Positions 36,412-45,181 of a stretch of 64,000 nucleotides of DNA are shown one piece after another. The DNA is from Achromobacter sp. Root83 (GTDB lineage Bacteria > Pseudomonadota > Gammaproteobacteria > Burkholderiales > Burkholderiaceae_B): contig NZ_LMIU01000008.1 of NCBI RefSeq assembly GCF_001428845.1, positions 179,999 through 243,998 of the forward strand, given 5' to 3'. The notes beneath the pieces were generated by a model. The model was not told where the DNA came from, made no database searches, and saw nothing but the letters and a program-made list of their open reading frames with translations. The position numbers were made by a program, and so were the translations under genes. Position 1 is the first letter of the stretch. The number at the start of each line of letters is the position of its first letter.

Positions 36412-36459
36412 CGCAAGCCGCGGCGCGTGGCCTCGGTGCTTTAGAATCAGCGGCTTGCG
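36412..36459. repeat. Inverted repeat after the OXA gene
   Basis: CGCAAGCCGC (36412-36421) and GCGGCTTGCG (36450-36459) are perfect 10-bp inverted arms with a 28-base spacer, starting 11 bp after the OXA stop. There is no U-tract. It may end transcription or mark a promoter region of the next operon. Confidence 0.5.
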
Positions 36460-36558
36460 CGTTCACAGCGGAAAATACCCAATTTCAGGGATGTTCAGCC
36501 TTGCCTGGCGCCGGCAGAATCGCGCCGGGGCCGCCGCCCTGCCTCCCGCCTCGACCCC

Positions 36559-37254
36559 ATGCCCTCTTCCCCTATGCTGACTTCCGAGCTCACCCTGCCC
36601 GCCCCGGTACTCCTGGTGGAGGACGAACCGCTGGTCTGCCGGCGGCTTGAGGGACTGCTCCTGCAATTGGGATACCAGTCCGACGCGCTGGTTTTCGCGT
36701 CGTCGCTGGCGCAGGCGCGCGCCTGTCTGGCCGGCCAGCCGGTCGCGCTGGCGCTGGTGGACCTGGGCCTGCCGGACGGCAGCGGCGTCGACCTGATCGC
36801 CGAGATGCACGCGGCCGACCCGAGCCTGGCCATCCTGGTCATTTCCGCCTGGTGTACCGAGGACGCGATACTCTCGGCGCTGCGCGCGGGCGCCACCGGC
36901 TATGTGCTCAAGGAACGCGACGACATAGAGGTCGCGCTGTCGATCCGCAGCGTGCTGCGCGGCGGCGCGCCCATCGATCCCTTTGTCGCCCGCCGCATCA
37001 TCGAAGAGCTGCGCCCCCGGCCCGCCGAACAAGCCGACCCGGCCGGCCCGGCGACGGATGAGATACTGAGCCCCCGCGAAAGCCAGATACTTCGCCTGGT
37101 GGCCGAAGGCCTGGGCAACCGCGAAATCGCCGAGCAACTCCACCTGTCGCGCTATACCGTCGAATGCCACATCAAGCACATCTACCGCAAACTCGCCGTA
37201 TCCTCGCGCACGCGGGCGATCCACACGGCGCGATCACGGGGTTTGCTCGACTGA
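36559..37254 (+). CDS. NarL/FixJ-type response regulator
   Basis: A 231-residue regulator. The receiver (about 14-125) has VEDEP, phospho-acceptor Asp in LALVDLGLPDG, and Lys in GYVLKERDD. The LuxR-type DNA-binding domain at the C-terminus has LSPRESQILRLVAEGLGNREIA and HLSRYTVECHIKHIYRKLAV. The partner kinase overlaps its 3' end, so the two form a two-component pair. Confidence 0.9.
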   Translation: MPSSPMLTSELTLPAPVLLVEDEPLVCRRLEGLLLQLGYQSDALVFASSLAQARACLAGQPVALALVDLGLPDGSGVDLIAEMHAADPSLAILVISAWCTEDAILSALRAGATGYVLKERDDIEVALSIRSVLRGGAPIDPFVARRIIEELRPRPAEQADPAGPATDEILSPRESQILRLVAEGLGNREIAEQLHLSRYTVECHIKHIYRKLAVSSRTRAIHTARSRGLLD

Positions 37255-39176
37255 AGTGGCTGGCCGGCCTGTGGCTGGCGCTGATCTTCCTGCCGGCCTG
37301 GGCCCAGCAGCCGGCATCCGAACCCGCGGCCTGCGCGGCACAAGTACTTTCCATTGGCGTGGCCCAGGCCGCCAGCGATGGCGCCCGGCCCGCCGCCGAC
37401 GCGTGGCAACCGGCCACCCTGCCCGACGACTGGAGCCGCCGCTGGCCCGGCTACGGCGGCTCCGCCTGGTACCGGATCGACTGGCGCCGGCTTTGTCCGG
37501 ACGCGCAGCCCGGACCGGTCGCGCTGACGCTGGAGTCCGTGGTCATGGCAGGCGAAGTCTTCGTCAACGACGCGATGATCTGGCGCGACCCGCAACTGAC
37601 CGAGCCGCTGACGCGTAGCTGGAACATGCCCCGCTACTGGCTCATCCCCGACGCCTTGATACGTGAGGGCGTCAACACGATGTGGATCCGGGTGGTGGGC
37701 GTGGCGGGCCAGACGCCGGGCCTGGGCCCGGTCCGGATCGGCGAGCCCAGCGCGCTCCTGCGGCACTACGAAGCGTTGAAGTGGAACAACCGCACCCTGT
37801 TCCAGCTCAATCTGATCGTCTCCGCGGTGCTGGGCGGCCTGTTCTTCTGCATCTGGGTCGTGCGCCGCGAACAGCGCACCTATGGCTGGTACGCCCTGAC
37901 GGCCCTGTTCTGGGTGCTGTTCGTCGCCAACGTGCTGATGACCAGCCCCTGGCCGTTTCCGAACACGCTGATGGCGGCTCGCGCCAACGTCATGGTGCTG
38001 GTGCTGTACGTGGCCTGCTTCTGCATCTTCACCTGGCGCTTTGGCGGGCAGGCATTGCCGCGTCTTGAAAAAGCGCTGTGGATGCTGTCTGCCGCCCTGC
38101 TGGCCCTGGCCGCCTTCACGCCCGATGCAAGCCTGCATTGGTCGCAGCTCGTCATCACCCTGACCGCCGCCGCCGTATTCTTCGCCAATTGCCTGCAGTT
38201 TCCGCTGCACGCGATGCGCACGCGCCGCCCCGAGCACGGCATGTTTGCCGTCTGCCTGCTGATCTTTCTGTTCGTCAGCGCCCACGACCTGCTGCGGGTC
38301 CTGAAGCTCATCGACACCGGCTACGCATACACCCCATTCAGCAGCCTGGTCGTGACCCTGTGCATGTCCGCCATCCTGGGGCTGCGGCATGCGCGCAACG
38401 TCAAGCGCATCGAGCGCTTCAACCATGAGCTGGCCGACGGCATCTCGCAGGCCCGCACCGAGCTGGCCACGACGCTGGAACGCGAGCACGCGCTGGCGAT
38501 GGCCAACACGCGGCTGCACGACCGGCTGCAGATCGCCCACGACCTGCACGACGGACTGGGCGGCTCGCTGGTGCGCATGATGGCCGTGGTGGAGCAGTCC
38601 AGCGTGCCGCTGCAAAGCCGCCAGTTCCTTTCCATGCTCAAGCTGCTGCGCGACGACCTGCGCCAGACCATCGACAGCGGATCCAGCGCGGGCGTCAAGG
38701 TCCCGGCCACGCCCCAGGAATGGATCGCGCCGCTGCGCCATCGATTCGTGCAGTTGTTCGACGAACTGGACATCGCCTCCGGCTGGCGCTTTCCGCCGCA
38801 CTGGAGCCCCGCCCCCAGCGCCCTGCAGTGCCTGGCGCTGACCCGGCTGGTGGAGGAATCGCTGACGAACGTGGTCAAGCACAGCCGCGCGCGGCGGATC
38901 CGGGTCGAGCTGCGGCAGCCCGGCCCGGACGTTCTGGAACTGGACATCGAGGACGACGGCGTGGGCTTCGACGTGGCGGCGGTGCAGCAGGCCGGCGTCA
39001 GCGTCGGCATGCGCAGCATGCACGCCCGCATCGCCCGGGCAGGCGGAACACTCAAGGTGAGTTCCTCGCCGGGGAGCACCCTGCTCACCGCCCGCGTGGA
39101 GCTGCGGGCGGCCCAGCATGACGACGCCGCGCCGCAGCGCGCGGCGGAGACGGCGGAAGCCAGCGCCGCCCGGTAG
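37164..39176 (+). CDS. Membrane sensor histidine kinase with 7TM-DISM-like architecture
   Basis: Up to 670 residues. A signal-like hydrophobic start (LKWLAGLWLALIFLPAWA) leads to a periplasmic galactose-binding-like domain (SAWYRIDWRRLCP, MAGEVFVNDAMIW). Seven or so membrane helices follow, then a short coiled coil, HisKA_3 with the phospho-accepting His in IAHDLHDGLGGSL, and a NarX-type HATPase (LVEESLTNVVKHS, DDGVGFD). The only ATG in frame (37164) overlaps the regulator by 91 bp. The natural start may be CTG at 37251, which overlaps the regulator stop as CTGA and begins the signal sequence exactly. Confidence 0.85.
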   Translation: MPHQAHLPQTRRILAHAGDPHGAITGFARLKWLAGLWLALIFLPAWAQQPASEPAACAAQVLSIGVAQAASDGARPAADAWQPATLPDDWSRRWPGYGGSAWYRIDWRRLCPDAQPGPVALTLESVVMAGEVFVNDAMIWRDPQLTEPLTRSWNMPRYWLIPDALIREGVNTMWIRVVGVAGQTPGLGPVRIGEPSALLRHYEALKWNNRTLFQLNLIVSAVLGGLFFCIWVVRREQRTYGWYALTALFWVLFVANVLMTSPWPFPNTLMAARANVMVLVLYVACFCIFTWRFGGQALPRLEKALWMLSAALLALAAFTPDASLHWSQLVITLTAAAVFFANCLQFPLHAMRTRRPEHGMFAVCLLIFLFVSAHDLLRVLKLIDTGYAYTPFSSLVVTLCMSAILGLRHARNVKRIERFNHELADGISQARTELATTLEREHALAMANTRLHDRLQIAHDLHDGLGGSLVRMMAVVEQSSVPLQSRQFLSMLKLLRDDLRQTIDSGSSAGVKVPATPQEWIAPLRHRFVQLFDELDIASGWRFPPHWSPAPSALQCLALTRLVEESLTNVVKHSRARRIRVELRQPGPDVLELDIEDDGVGFDVAAVQQAGVSVGMRSMHARIARAGGTLKVSSSPGSTLLTARVELRAAQHDDAAPQRAAETAEASAAR

Positions 39177-39182
39177 CGCGGA

Positions 39183-40259
39183 CTAGGCGTGCGCCGCGAT
39201 ATGGTCGGCGATGGCGCGGCCGATGTCTTCCGTCCTGGCCTTGCCGCCCAGGTCGGGGGTGCGCGGGCCGTCCTTCAGGCAGTGCTCGATGGCGCGCAGG
39301 ATGGCGTCATGGGCCTCCTGGCTGCCCAGGAACTGCAGCATCAGCGCCCCCGACCAGATCATGGCGATCGGGTTGGCGATGCCCTGCCCGTAGATGTCGG
39401 GCGCCGAACCGTGCACCGGCTCGAACAAGGACGGAAAGGCGCGCTCGGGATTCAGGTTGGCCGACGGCGCGATGCCGATCGTGCCCGCGCATGCCGGCCC
39501 CAGATCCGACAGGATGTCGCCGAACAGGTTGGACGCCACCACCACGTCAAAGCGCTGCGGCTGCAGCACGAAGCGCGCCGCCAGGATGTCGATGTGCTGC
39601 TTGTCCGTCTTGACGTCGGGGTAGTGGCGCGCCATGGCGTCCGCGCGCTCGTCCCACCAGGGCATGCTGATGGCGATGCCGTTGCTCTTGGTCGCCACGG
39701 TCAACGCCTTGCGCTCGCGGCGGTTGGCCAGTTCGAACGCGTAGCGCATGACGCGGTCGGTGCCGTGGCGCGTGAACACCGATTCCTGGATGACGATCTC
39801 GCGGTCGGTGTCGGCAAACAGCCGCCCGCCCAGGTTGGTGTATTCGCCTTCGGTGTTCTCGCGCACGATGAAGAAATCGATATCGCCCGCGCGGCGGCCG
39901 GCCAGCGGGCACGGAACGCCGTCGAACAGCCGCACGTGGCGCAGATTGATGTATTGATCGAATTCGCGGCGGAACTTCAGCAGCGAGCCCCACAGCGACA
40001 CATGGTCCGGCACCGTGGCCGGCCAGCCCACCGCGCCGAAGAAAATGGCGTCATAGCCTTGAAGCTGGGCCTTCCAGTCGGGCGGCATCATGTCGCCATG
40101 GCGCGCGTAGTACTCGCAATTGGCCCAGGGAAAGGTGTCGATCTGCAGGGTCAGCCCAAACCGCTTGGCGGCCGCGTTCACGGCGCGCAGCCCTTCGGGC
40201 AGGACTTCGTTGCCGATACCGTCGCCGGCAATGGCCGCGATCTTGAAAACGTGAGACAT
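39183..40259 (-). CDS. Tartrate/D-malate dehydrogenase (isocitrate/isopropylmalate family)
   Basis: A 358-residue NAD-dependent decarboxylating dehydrogenase: IAAIAGDGIGNEVLPEGL at the start, RENTEGEYTNLGGR, the ATKSNGI lysine segment, the metal-binding aspartates in NLFGDILSDLG, and FEPVHGSAPDIYG near the end. This set matches tartrate dehydrogenase (TtuC) and D-malate dehydrogenase (DmlA) rather than leucine-pathway LeuB. It is divergent from a DmlR-like LysR gene, the arrangement seen for dmlA/dmlR. Confidence 0.9.
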   Translation of the reverse strand: MSHVFKIAAIAGDGIGNEVLPEGLRAVNAAAKRFGLTLQIDTFPWANCEYYARHGDMMPPDWKAQLQGYDAIFFGAVGWPATVPDHVSLWGSLLKFRREFDQYINLRHVRLFDGVPCPLAGRRAGDIDFFIVRENTEGEYTNLGGRLFADTDREIVIQESVFTRHGTDRVMRYAFELANRRERKALTVATKSNGIAISMPWWDERADAMARHYPDVKTDKQHIDILAARFVLQPQRFDVVVASNLFGDILSDLGPACAGTIGIAPSANLNPERAFPSLFEPVHGSAPDIYGQGIANPIAMIWSGALMLQFLGSQEAHDAILRAIEHCLKDGPRTPDLGGKARTEDIGRAIADHIAAHA

Positions 40260-40359
40260 GAGTGGGTCACCGGTGATTAAAAACAGGGTGGGACCGATGG
40301 TATGCGCCACACCGCCCCATCTACAATGAGCCACACCGTGAATTGAATATGCACGAATC

Positions 40360-41256
40360 ATGAATAATGACATTCCCCCCGCCGACCTGCGGGTGTTCTG
40401 CGCCGTGGTGCGCGCCTCCAGCTTTTCCAAAGCCGCCGAGGGCCTGGGCATGTCGCCCGCCTACGTCACCAAGCGCATCCGGATACTCGAAGAACATCTG
40501 GGCACCCCGCTGTTTCACCGCACGACGCGGCGTGTCGTCGTCAGCGAGGCCGGAGAGCGGGCCTACCATTGGGCCCAGCGCATCCTGGACGACGTGGACC
40601 ATCTGGTCGAAGAGGTCGGCGTCACGCGGCGCGAGCCGCGCGGCCTGCTGCGCATATGCAGCAGTTTCGGCTTCGGGCGGCGCGTCGTGGCGCCCGCGCT
40701 GTCCGCCTTCGCCGCCAAGTACCCGGCCGTGCAGGTGCGCTTTGAAGTCTTCGACCGGCTGGTCGACGTGGCGGCCGAGGGCTTTGACCTGGATGTGCGC
40801 GTGGGCGACGACATCGCGCCGCACGTGATCGCGCGCAAGATCGCCAGCAACCACCGCGTGCTGTGCGCCGCCCCTTCCTACCTGGAAGCGCGCGGCACGC
40901 CCCGCACGCTGGCGGAACTGGCCACGCACGACTGCCTGGTCATCAAAGAGCGCGACCATCCCTTCGGTGTCTGGCGCATGCGGCGCGGGCACCAGGAGCA
41001 CACCGTCAAGGTGCTGGGACCGCTGTCGGCCAACAACGGCGAGATGGTGGTGCAGTGGGCGGTCGACGGCCGCGGCATCATCCTGCGTTCCGCCTGGGAT
41101 GTCGGGCCGCTGATCGCCGAAGGCAAGCTGGTTCAGGTGCTTGCGCAATACCGCCAGGAGGCCAACATCTGGGCCGTCTATCCCTCGCGCCTGAACTCAT
41201 CGGCCAAGGTGCGCGTATTCGTGGAATTCCTGGAGTCCTATCTGGCGGCGGCCTGA
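40360..41256 (+). CDS. dmlR: LysR-family regulator, DmlR-like
   Basis: A 298-residue LysR protein with helix-turn-helix (LRVFCAVVRASSFSKAAEGL, YVTKRIRILEEHLG) and effector domain (GLLRICSSFGFGRR, DLDVRVGDD, WAVDGRGIILRS). These are characteristic of the DmlR/YeaT branch, activators of D-malate dehydrogenase. It shares a 100-bp divergent gap with the dehydrogenase gene, supporting that role. Confidence 0.85.
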   Translation: MNNDIPPADLRVFCAVVRASSFSKAAEGLGMSPAYVTKRIRILEEHLGTPLFHRTTRRVVVSEAGERAYHWAQRILDDVDHLVEEVGVTRREPRGLLRICSSFGFGRRVVAPALSAFAAKYPAVQVRFEVFDRLVDVAAEGFDLDVRVGDDIAPHVIARKIASNHRVLCAAPSYLEARGTPRTLAELATHDCLVIKERDHPFGVWRMRRGHQEHTVKVLGPLSANNGEMVVQWAVDGRGIILRSAWDVGPLIAEGKLVQVLAQYRQEANIWAVYPSRLNSSAKVRVFVEFLESYLAAA

Positions 41257-41311
41257 CCCCAGGCATCCCGGCATCCCGCGAAGGCGGCGGCCGCCGCATC
41301 GGGCGCGAGGG

Positions 41312-41341
41312 TTGAAAAAGTTCTTCGCCGTTTGCTGTTAG
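41312..41341 (+). promoter_or_regulatory. Predicted sigma-70 promoter of the DUF1993 gene
   Basis: TTGAAA (41312-41317) and TGTTAG (41336-41341) with an 18-bp spacer lie 60 bp before the DUF1993 ATG. Only the -35 is close to consensus. Confidence 0.35.
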
Positions 41342-41400
41342 TCTTGCCCCACGCGCGTGGCATTACCCACGCATCTTTAAACGATCAAGCGAAAACCACC

Positions 41401-41910
41401 ATGACCAGCTCCATGTACAGCGCCTCCGTACCCGTCCTCAAGCAGATGCTGTCCGCCCTGTCCGACGTGCTCAAGAAGGCCGAAGACCACGCCACCGCGA
41501 AAGGCATCGATCCCAACGCCTATCTGGGCGCCCGCCTGTTTCCCGACATGTTCCCCCTGACGCGCCAGGTGCAGATCGCGTCGGATTTCGCCAAGGGCAT
41601 CGTGTCGCGCCTGGCGGGCGCGGACGTTCCGTCCTGGGAAAACACGGAAACGACGTTCGCCGATCTGCAGGCGCTGATCGCCAAGACCCTGGCGCATGTC
41701 GATTCCTTCACGCCGGAACAGTTCGAGCAAAGCGAGGCGCGCGAGATCGTGCTGCGCCCCGGCACCCCGAAAGAAAAGAAGCTGTCCGGCAACGCCTATC
41801 TGCTGCACTACGGCCTGCCGCAGTTCTTCTTCCACGTCACCACGTCCTACGCCATCCTGCGCCACAACGGCATCGAAGTCGGCAAGCGCGACTACATGGG
41901 CGCCTACTGA
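41401..41910 (+). CDS. DUF1993-family protein
   Basis: A 169-residue soluble helical protein. The start MTSSMYSASVPVLKQML, RLFPDMFPLTRQVQIASDFAKG, and the C-terminal NAYLLHYGLPQFFFHVTTSYAILRHNG are the DUF1993 signatures. The family has a DinB-like four-helix fold, sometimes metal-binding; function is unknown. It appears monocistronic. Confidence 0.85.
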   Translation: MTSSMYSASVPVLKQMLSALSDVLKKAEDHATAKGIDPNAYLGARLFPDMFPLTRQVQIASDFAKGIVSRLAGADVPSWENTETTFADLQALIAKTLAHVDSFTPEQFEQSEAREIVLRPGTPKEKKLSGNAYLLHYGLPQFFFHVTTSYAILRHNGIEVGKRDYMGAY

Positions 41911-42018
41911 GGCCCGGCGCGGCGGCCTCATCCTCCTGGACGAGGCCCTGCGCACCCATGCCCACCCTTCGCACACCACGCCCCGGCGCGCCCTGCCGCG
42001 TCCGGCGCCGCGGCACCG

Positions 42019-42047
42019 TTGACGACGGCACGGCGCTGAATTAATTT
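42019..42047 (+). promoter_or_regulatory. Predicted sigma-70 promoter of the FAD monooxygenase
   Basis: TTGACG (42019-42024) and TAATTT (42042-42047) are spaced 17 bp and lie about 55 bp before the monooxygenase ATG. The ribosome site GAGGG is seven bases before that ATG. Confidence 0.45.
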
Positions 42048-42101
42048 CCCAGCATCCCCCATGCGGCGGGACACGATGGCCACGTTTGCTGAGGGCAAGA
42101 A

Positions 42102-43706
42102 ATGGTGACCCCTATAACCGTCCTGGTGGTGGGGGCCGGCCCCGCCGGCCTGCTGACCGCCGCTGAACTCCAGCGCCGCGGCGTGGAATGCCTGCTCATC
42201 GACGCGCACGAGCGTCCGCTGGATTGGGACCGTGCCACCGTCGTGCATCCGCGCTCACTCGAAATCCTGGATTCGCTGGGCATTCTCGAGCCCTTGCTGG
42301 CCGCGGGCGTCAAGCAGCGCGGGGCCCGCATCCACGCTGGCGGCGGCGTCCTTGGCGTCATCGACCTGGCGCTGAGCGGCAGCCGCTACCCGTACAACAT
42401 CGGGATATCGGAAGAGGTCACCGAAACCGTGCTGGCCGAGCACCTGGAACGGCTGGGCGGCACGGTCACCCGCGCCACCAAGCTTGTCGGCCTGCGGGAA
42501 CAGGACGACGGCGTGCTCGCCACCCTGGAACACGATGGCGTCCAGTCCCACGTCCTGGCCCAGTGGGTGATCGGGTGCGACGGCCACCACAGCACCGTCC
42601 GGATGCTCACGGGCATCGAGCAGGACGGCCACGACATCAACCAGCCCTGGGCGGTGTTCGACGCCGGCATCACGGACTGGCCGCATTCGTTCGAAGCCAA
42701 TTACGCCTACCTGGACCAGATACCCGTCATCCTGACGGCGCTGCCCGGCGAGCGCTGGCGCGTCTATCTGCGGCCCAGTTCGGCGGAGTCCGACCTGGTC
42801 GTGGACGCCTTGTCCACGCTGCAACGCTATCTGCCCGACGCCGGCTTTGAAGACGTCTCGCATCCCGCCCGGTTCGATTGCCACACGAAGATCGCCCAAC
42901 GATTCCGTTCCGGCCGCGTGCTGCTGGCTGGCGACGCCGCGCATACGTGCAGCCCGGCGCAGGGCCACGGAATGAACACCGGGCTTCAGGACGCCTTCAA
43001 CCTGGGCTGGAAGCTCGCCCTGGTATGCCATGGACATTGCTCGGCCTCCCTGCTCGACAGCTACCACGCCGAGCGCCGGCCCGTGGCGGACATGGTGATG
43101 GCCTCGGGCGACGCCGCCGAGAGCGCCCAGATGGTGAAGGGGCCGATGGAACGGCGCGAACGCGACCTGGCGATCCGCGCCGCCTTCGGCAATGCCGAAT
43201 CCCGGCACCGCGAGGCCGTCTCGGAAGCCGAACTCGATATCGACTATGCCGGCTCGCCCATCGTCATGGGCGACCCGCATGACGCCCTCTGGCCGGGGCA
43301 ACGGCTGCCGGACCATATCGATATCCAGTTCGCGGCGGGCGGCGCGGGCAAGCTGCACGACTACGCCAAGCGGCCAGGCCATACGGCGCTGCTGATCGGC
43401 GGCCCGGCCACGCCGCCGCAGGCGCTGGCGGAGCTACGGCGCGACATGGAGTCGCTGTCCGATGGCGCCATCATCGAAGCCGTCGTCGCCATCACGGCGA
43501 ATGCCGGGGTGTCGGACGTGGACGCCTACCTGGAACCCGCCATGGCCGACCGGCTCGGCATCGGCGATGCCGTGCTGCTGGTGATCCGCGCCGACGGCCA
43601 TGTCGGCCTGCGGGCCGGGCAGCGCCATGCCGAGACCCTGTCGGCCTATATCGACCTGTTGCGCTCGAATCAGGCCGGAACCGCATCCAGCAAGGGTAAT
43701 CCCTAG
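42102..43706 (+). CDS. FAD-dependent aromatic-ring monooxygenase (PheA/TfdB type)
   Basis: A 534-residue flavoprotein with the N-terminal FAD site VVGAGPAGLLTAAEL, the VIGCDGHHSTVR (DG) motif, and GRVLLAGDAAHTCSPAQGHG-x-NTGLQDA (GD motif binding FAD ribityl). The C-terminal part is thioredoxin-like, as in phenol hydroxylases. These hydroxylate phenolic or related substrates with NAD(P)H and oxygen. The substrate cannot be named. An SRPBCC gene follows 73 bp later. Confidence 0.9.
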   Translation: MVTPITVLVVGAGPAGLLTAAELQRRGVECLLIDAHERPLDWDRATVVHPRSLEILDSLGILEPLLAAGVKQRGARIHAGGGVLGVIDLALSGSRYPYNIGISEEVTETVLAEHLERLGGTVTRATKLVGLREQDDGVLATLEHDGVQSHVLAQWVIGCDGHHSTVRMLTGIEQDGHDINQPWAVFDAGITDWPHSFEANYAYLDQIPVILTALPGERWRVYLRPSSAESDLVVDALSTLQRYLPDAGFEDVSHPARFDCHTKIAQRFRSGRVLLAGDAAHTCSPAQGHGMNTGLQDAFNLGWKLALVCHGHCSASLLDSYHAERRPVADMVMASGDAAESAQMVKGPMERRERDLAIRAAFGNAESRHREAVSEAELDIDYAGSPIVMGDPHDALWPGQRLPDHIDIQFAAGGAGKLHDYAKRPGHTALLIGGPATPPQALAELRRDMESLSDGAIIEAVVAITANAGVSDVDAYLEPAMADRLGIGDAVLLVIRADGHVGLRAGQRHAETLSAYIDLLRSNQAGTASSKGNP

Positions 43707-43779
43707 GAAAATCCTGTCGATTCCGGTGCGCTCGATTCGTCGTAGTCATACACCCACCCTCAACAAAGGCGGACACACC

Positions 43780-44226
43780 ATGACCACCGGAACCGTTCAA
43801 CACCTACGCGTCCTGCGCACGACTCCCGAGCGCGTCTATCGCGCCTTCCTGGAAGCCGACGCGATCGCCAAGTGGCTCCCCCCCTATGGATACACCTGCC
43901 AGGTCCACCTCCTGGACGCCAAGGTCGGCGGCAGCCACAAGATGTCTTTTCGCAACTTCGCCACGGGCCACGAGGAGCCGTTTGGCGGGGAGTACCTGGA
44001 GCTCGTCCCGTTCGAGAAGATCCGGTACACCGATCAATTCAACGACCCCAATCTGCCGGGCCAGATGACGACCACCATTTCCCTGCGCGAGGTCTCCTGC
44101 GGTACCGAGCTGGTAATCGTGCAGGAGGGCATTCCAGAGGTCATTCCCACCGAGATGTGCTACCTGGGCTGGCAGGAATCGCTGCTGCAGCTGGCAAGGC
44201 TGGTCGAGACCGACACGCCCGAATGA
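43780..44226 (+). CDS. SRPBCC/AHSA1-family protein
   Basis: A 148-residue START-like protein: TTPERVYRAFLEADAIAKWLPPYG, then GGSHKMSFRN and LELVPFEKIRYTDQF, then LGWQESLLQLARLVE, the AHSA1 pattern. These form a hydrophobic ligand pocket. It follows the monooxygenase on the same strand with a gap of 73 bp and its own AAAGGCGG ribosome site, so co-transcription is likely. It converges with the SMP-30 gene. Confidence 0.85.
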   Translation: MTTGTVQHLRVLRTTPERVYRAFLEADAIAKWLPPYGYTCQVHLLDAKVGGSHKMSFRNFATGHEEPFGGEYLELVPFEKIRYTDQFNDPNLPGQMTTTISLREVSCGTELVIVQEGIPEVIPTEMCYLGWQESLLQLARLVETDTPE

Positions 44227-44237
44227 CGCGCGCGGCG

Positions 44238-45137
44238 TCAGTGCGGAAGCACGGCCTCCAGGATTGCGCCCGTCGCGGCTTCCGTCATCACGACGGTAGC
44301 GCCGTCCGGGCGCACCGCGACATTGGTTACGGTGCTGCCTTCAATGGGACTGGCAATGAAGTGCGTGACTTCGCCACGCGTGTTCAGCACGAACACCCCC
44401 CCTAGGCTGGCATGCGCCACCAGCAACCGGCCGCCGGGCGCCGCCGCCAAGCCATCCGGTCCGCTCGTTCCAAAGAATGTCCGGAACGCCCCCATCTTGC
44501 TGATCGATCCATCGTCCATCAACGGCGACCGCCAGACCTGGTTTCCCCGCGTAACCGCGACAAACAGCACTTTTCCCTCGGCGTCGAGCGCGATGCCATT
44601 GGGACTGGGCGCATTCGACAGCAACAGGTCAAGCCGCCCGCCATCCCGGTCATACCGGTAGACACGCCCCTGCGGATCATGCAGGCCTGTTTGCCCCTGA
44701 TCGGTAAAGTAGAGCCGCCCGGCGCCGTCGAAGACCAGATCGTTCACGCCCTTGAACGACTCGCTGTTGCGATGGCCCAGCATGGTGTCCACCCGGCCGC
44801 TGCCGGCGTCGCACCGCAGAATTCCGTGCCGGTAGTCGGCCACCCACAGGCTGCCGTCGGGGTGCAGGGCCAGCCCGTTGGGCCAGCCGCCGGTCTGCGC
44901 CACCACATGCCAGTCGTGGGCGCCGTCGACCCGCAAGATGCGCCCATGCGGGATGTCCGTCACGTAAAGCGCGCCGGACGCGTCGAAGACCGGGCCTTCA
45001 AGAAAGCAGTCGACGATAGTGCCCGCCTTGTTTGCGTCGCCCCATGCACTGCGCTCGCGCCGGCGCAGGCGGTCCGGCATGGTTGCAATGACGCGTGCCT
45101 CGATGACGATCGGCGGCGTGAAGCTCATGTTCCACAT
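44238..45137 (-). CDS. SMP-30/gluconolactonase-family lactonase
   Basis: A 299-residue six-bladed beta-propeller. The expected metal ligands are present: Glu in FLEGPVFDASGALYVTDI, Asn in FKGVNDLVFDGAG, Asn in APSPNGIALDAEG and Asp in GPDGLA. The enzyme opens sugar-acid or other lactones. It is the last gene of a five-gene operon with two Bug proteins, a CoA-transferase and an HMG-CoA-lyase-like enzyme. The ATG at 45137 is chosen; the frame stays open far upstream only by chance. Confidence 0.87.
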   Translation of the reverse strand: MWNMSFTPPIVIEARVIATMPDRLRRRERSAWGDANKAGTIVDCFLEGPVFDASGALYVTDIPHGRILRVDGAHDWHVVAQTGGWPNGLALHPDGSLWVADYRHGILRCDAGSGRVDTMLGHRNSESFKGVNDLVFDGAGRLYFTDQGQTGLHDPQGRVYRYDRDGGRLDLLLSNAPSPNGIALDAEGKVLFVAVTRGNQVWRSPLMDDGSISKMGAFRTFFGTSGPDGLAAAPGGRLLVAHASLGGVFVLNTRGEVTHFIASPIEGSTVTNVAVRPDGATVVMTEAATGAILEAVLPH

Positions 45138-45181
45138 AGACGTTACCCTCTTTGTTGTCGCTGCCGTGGCGTCGCGCCCGA

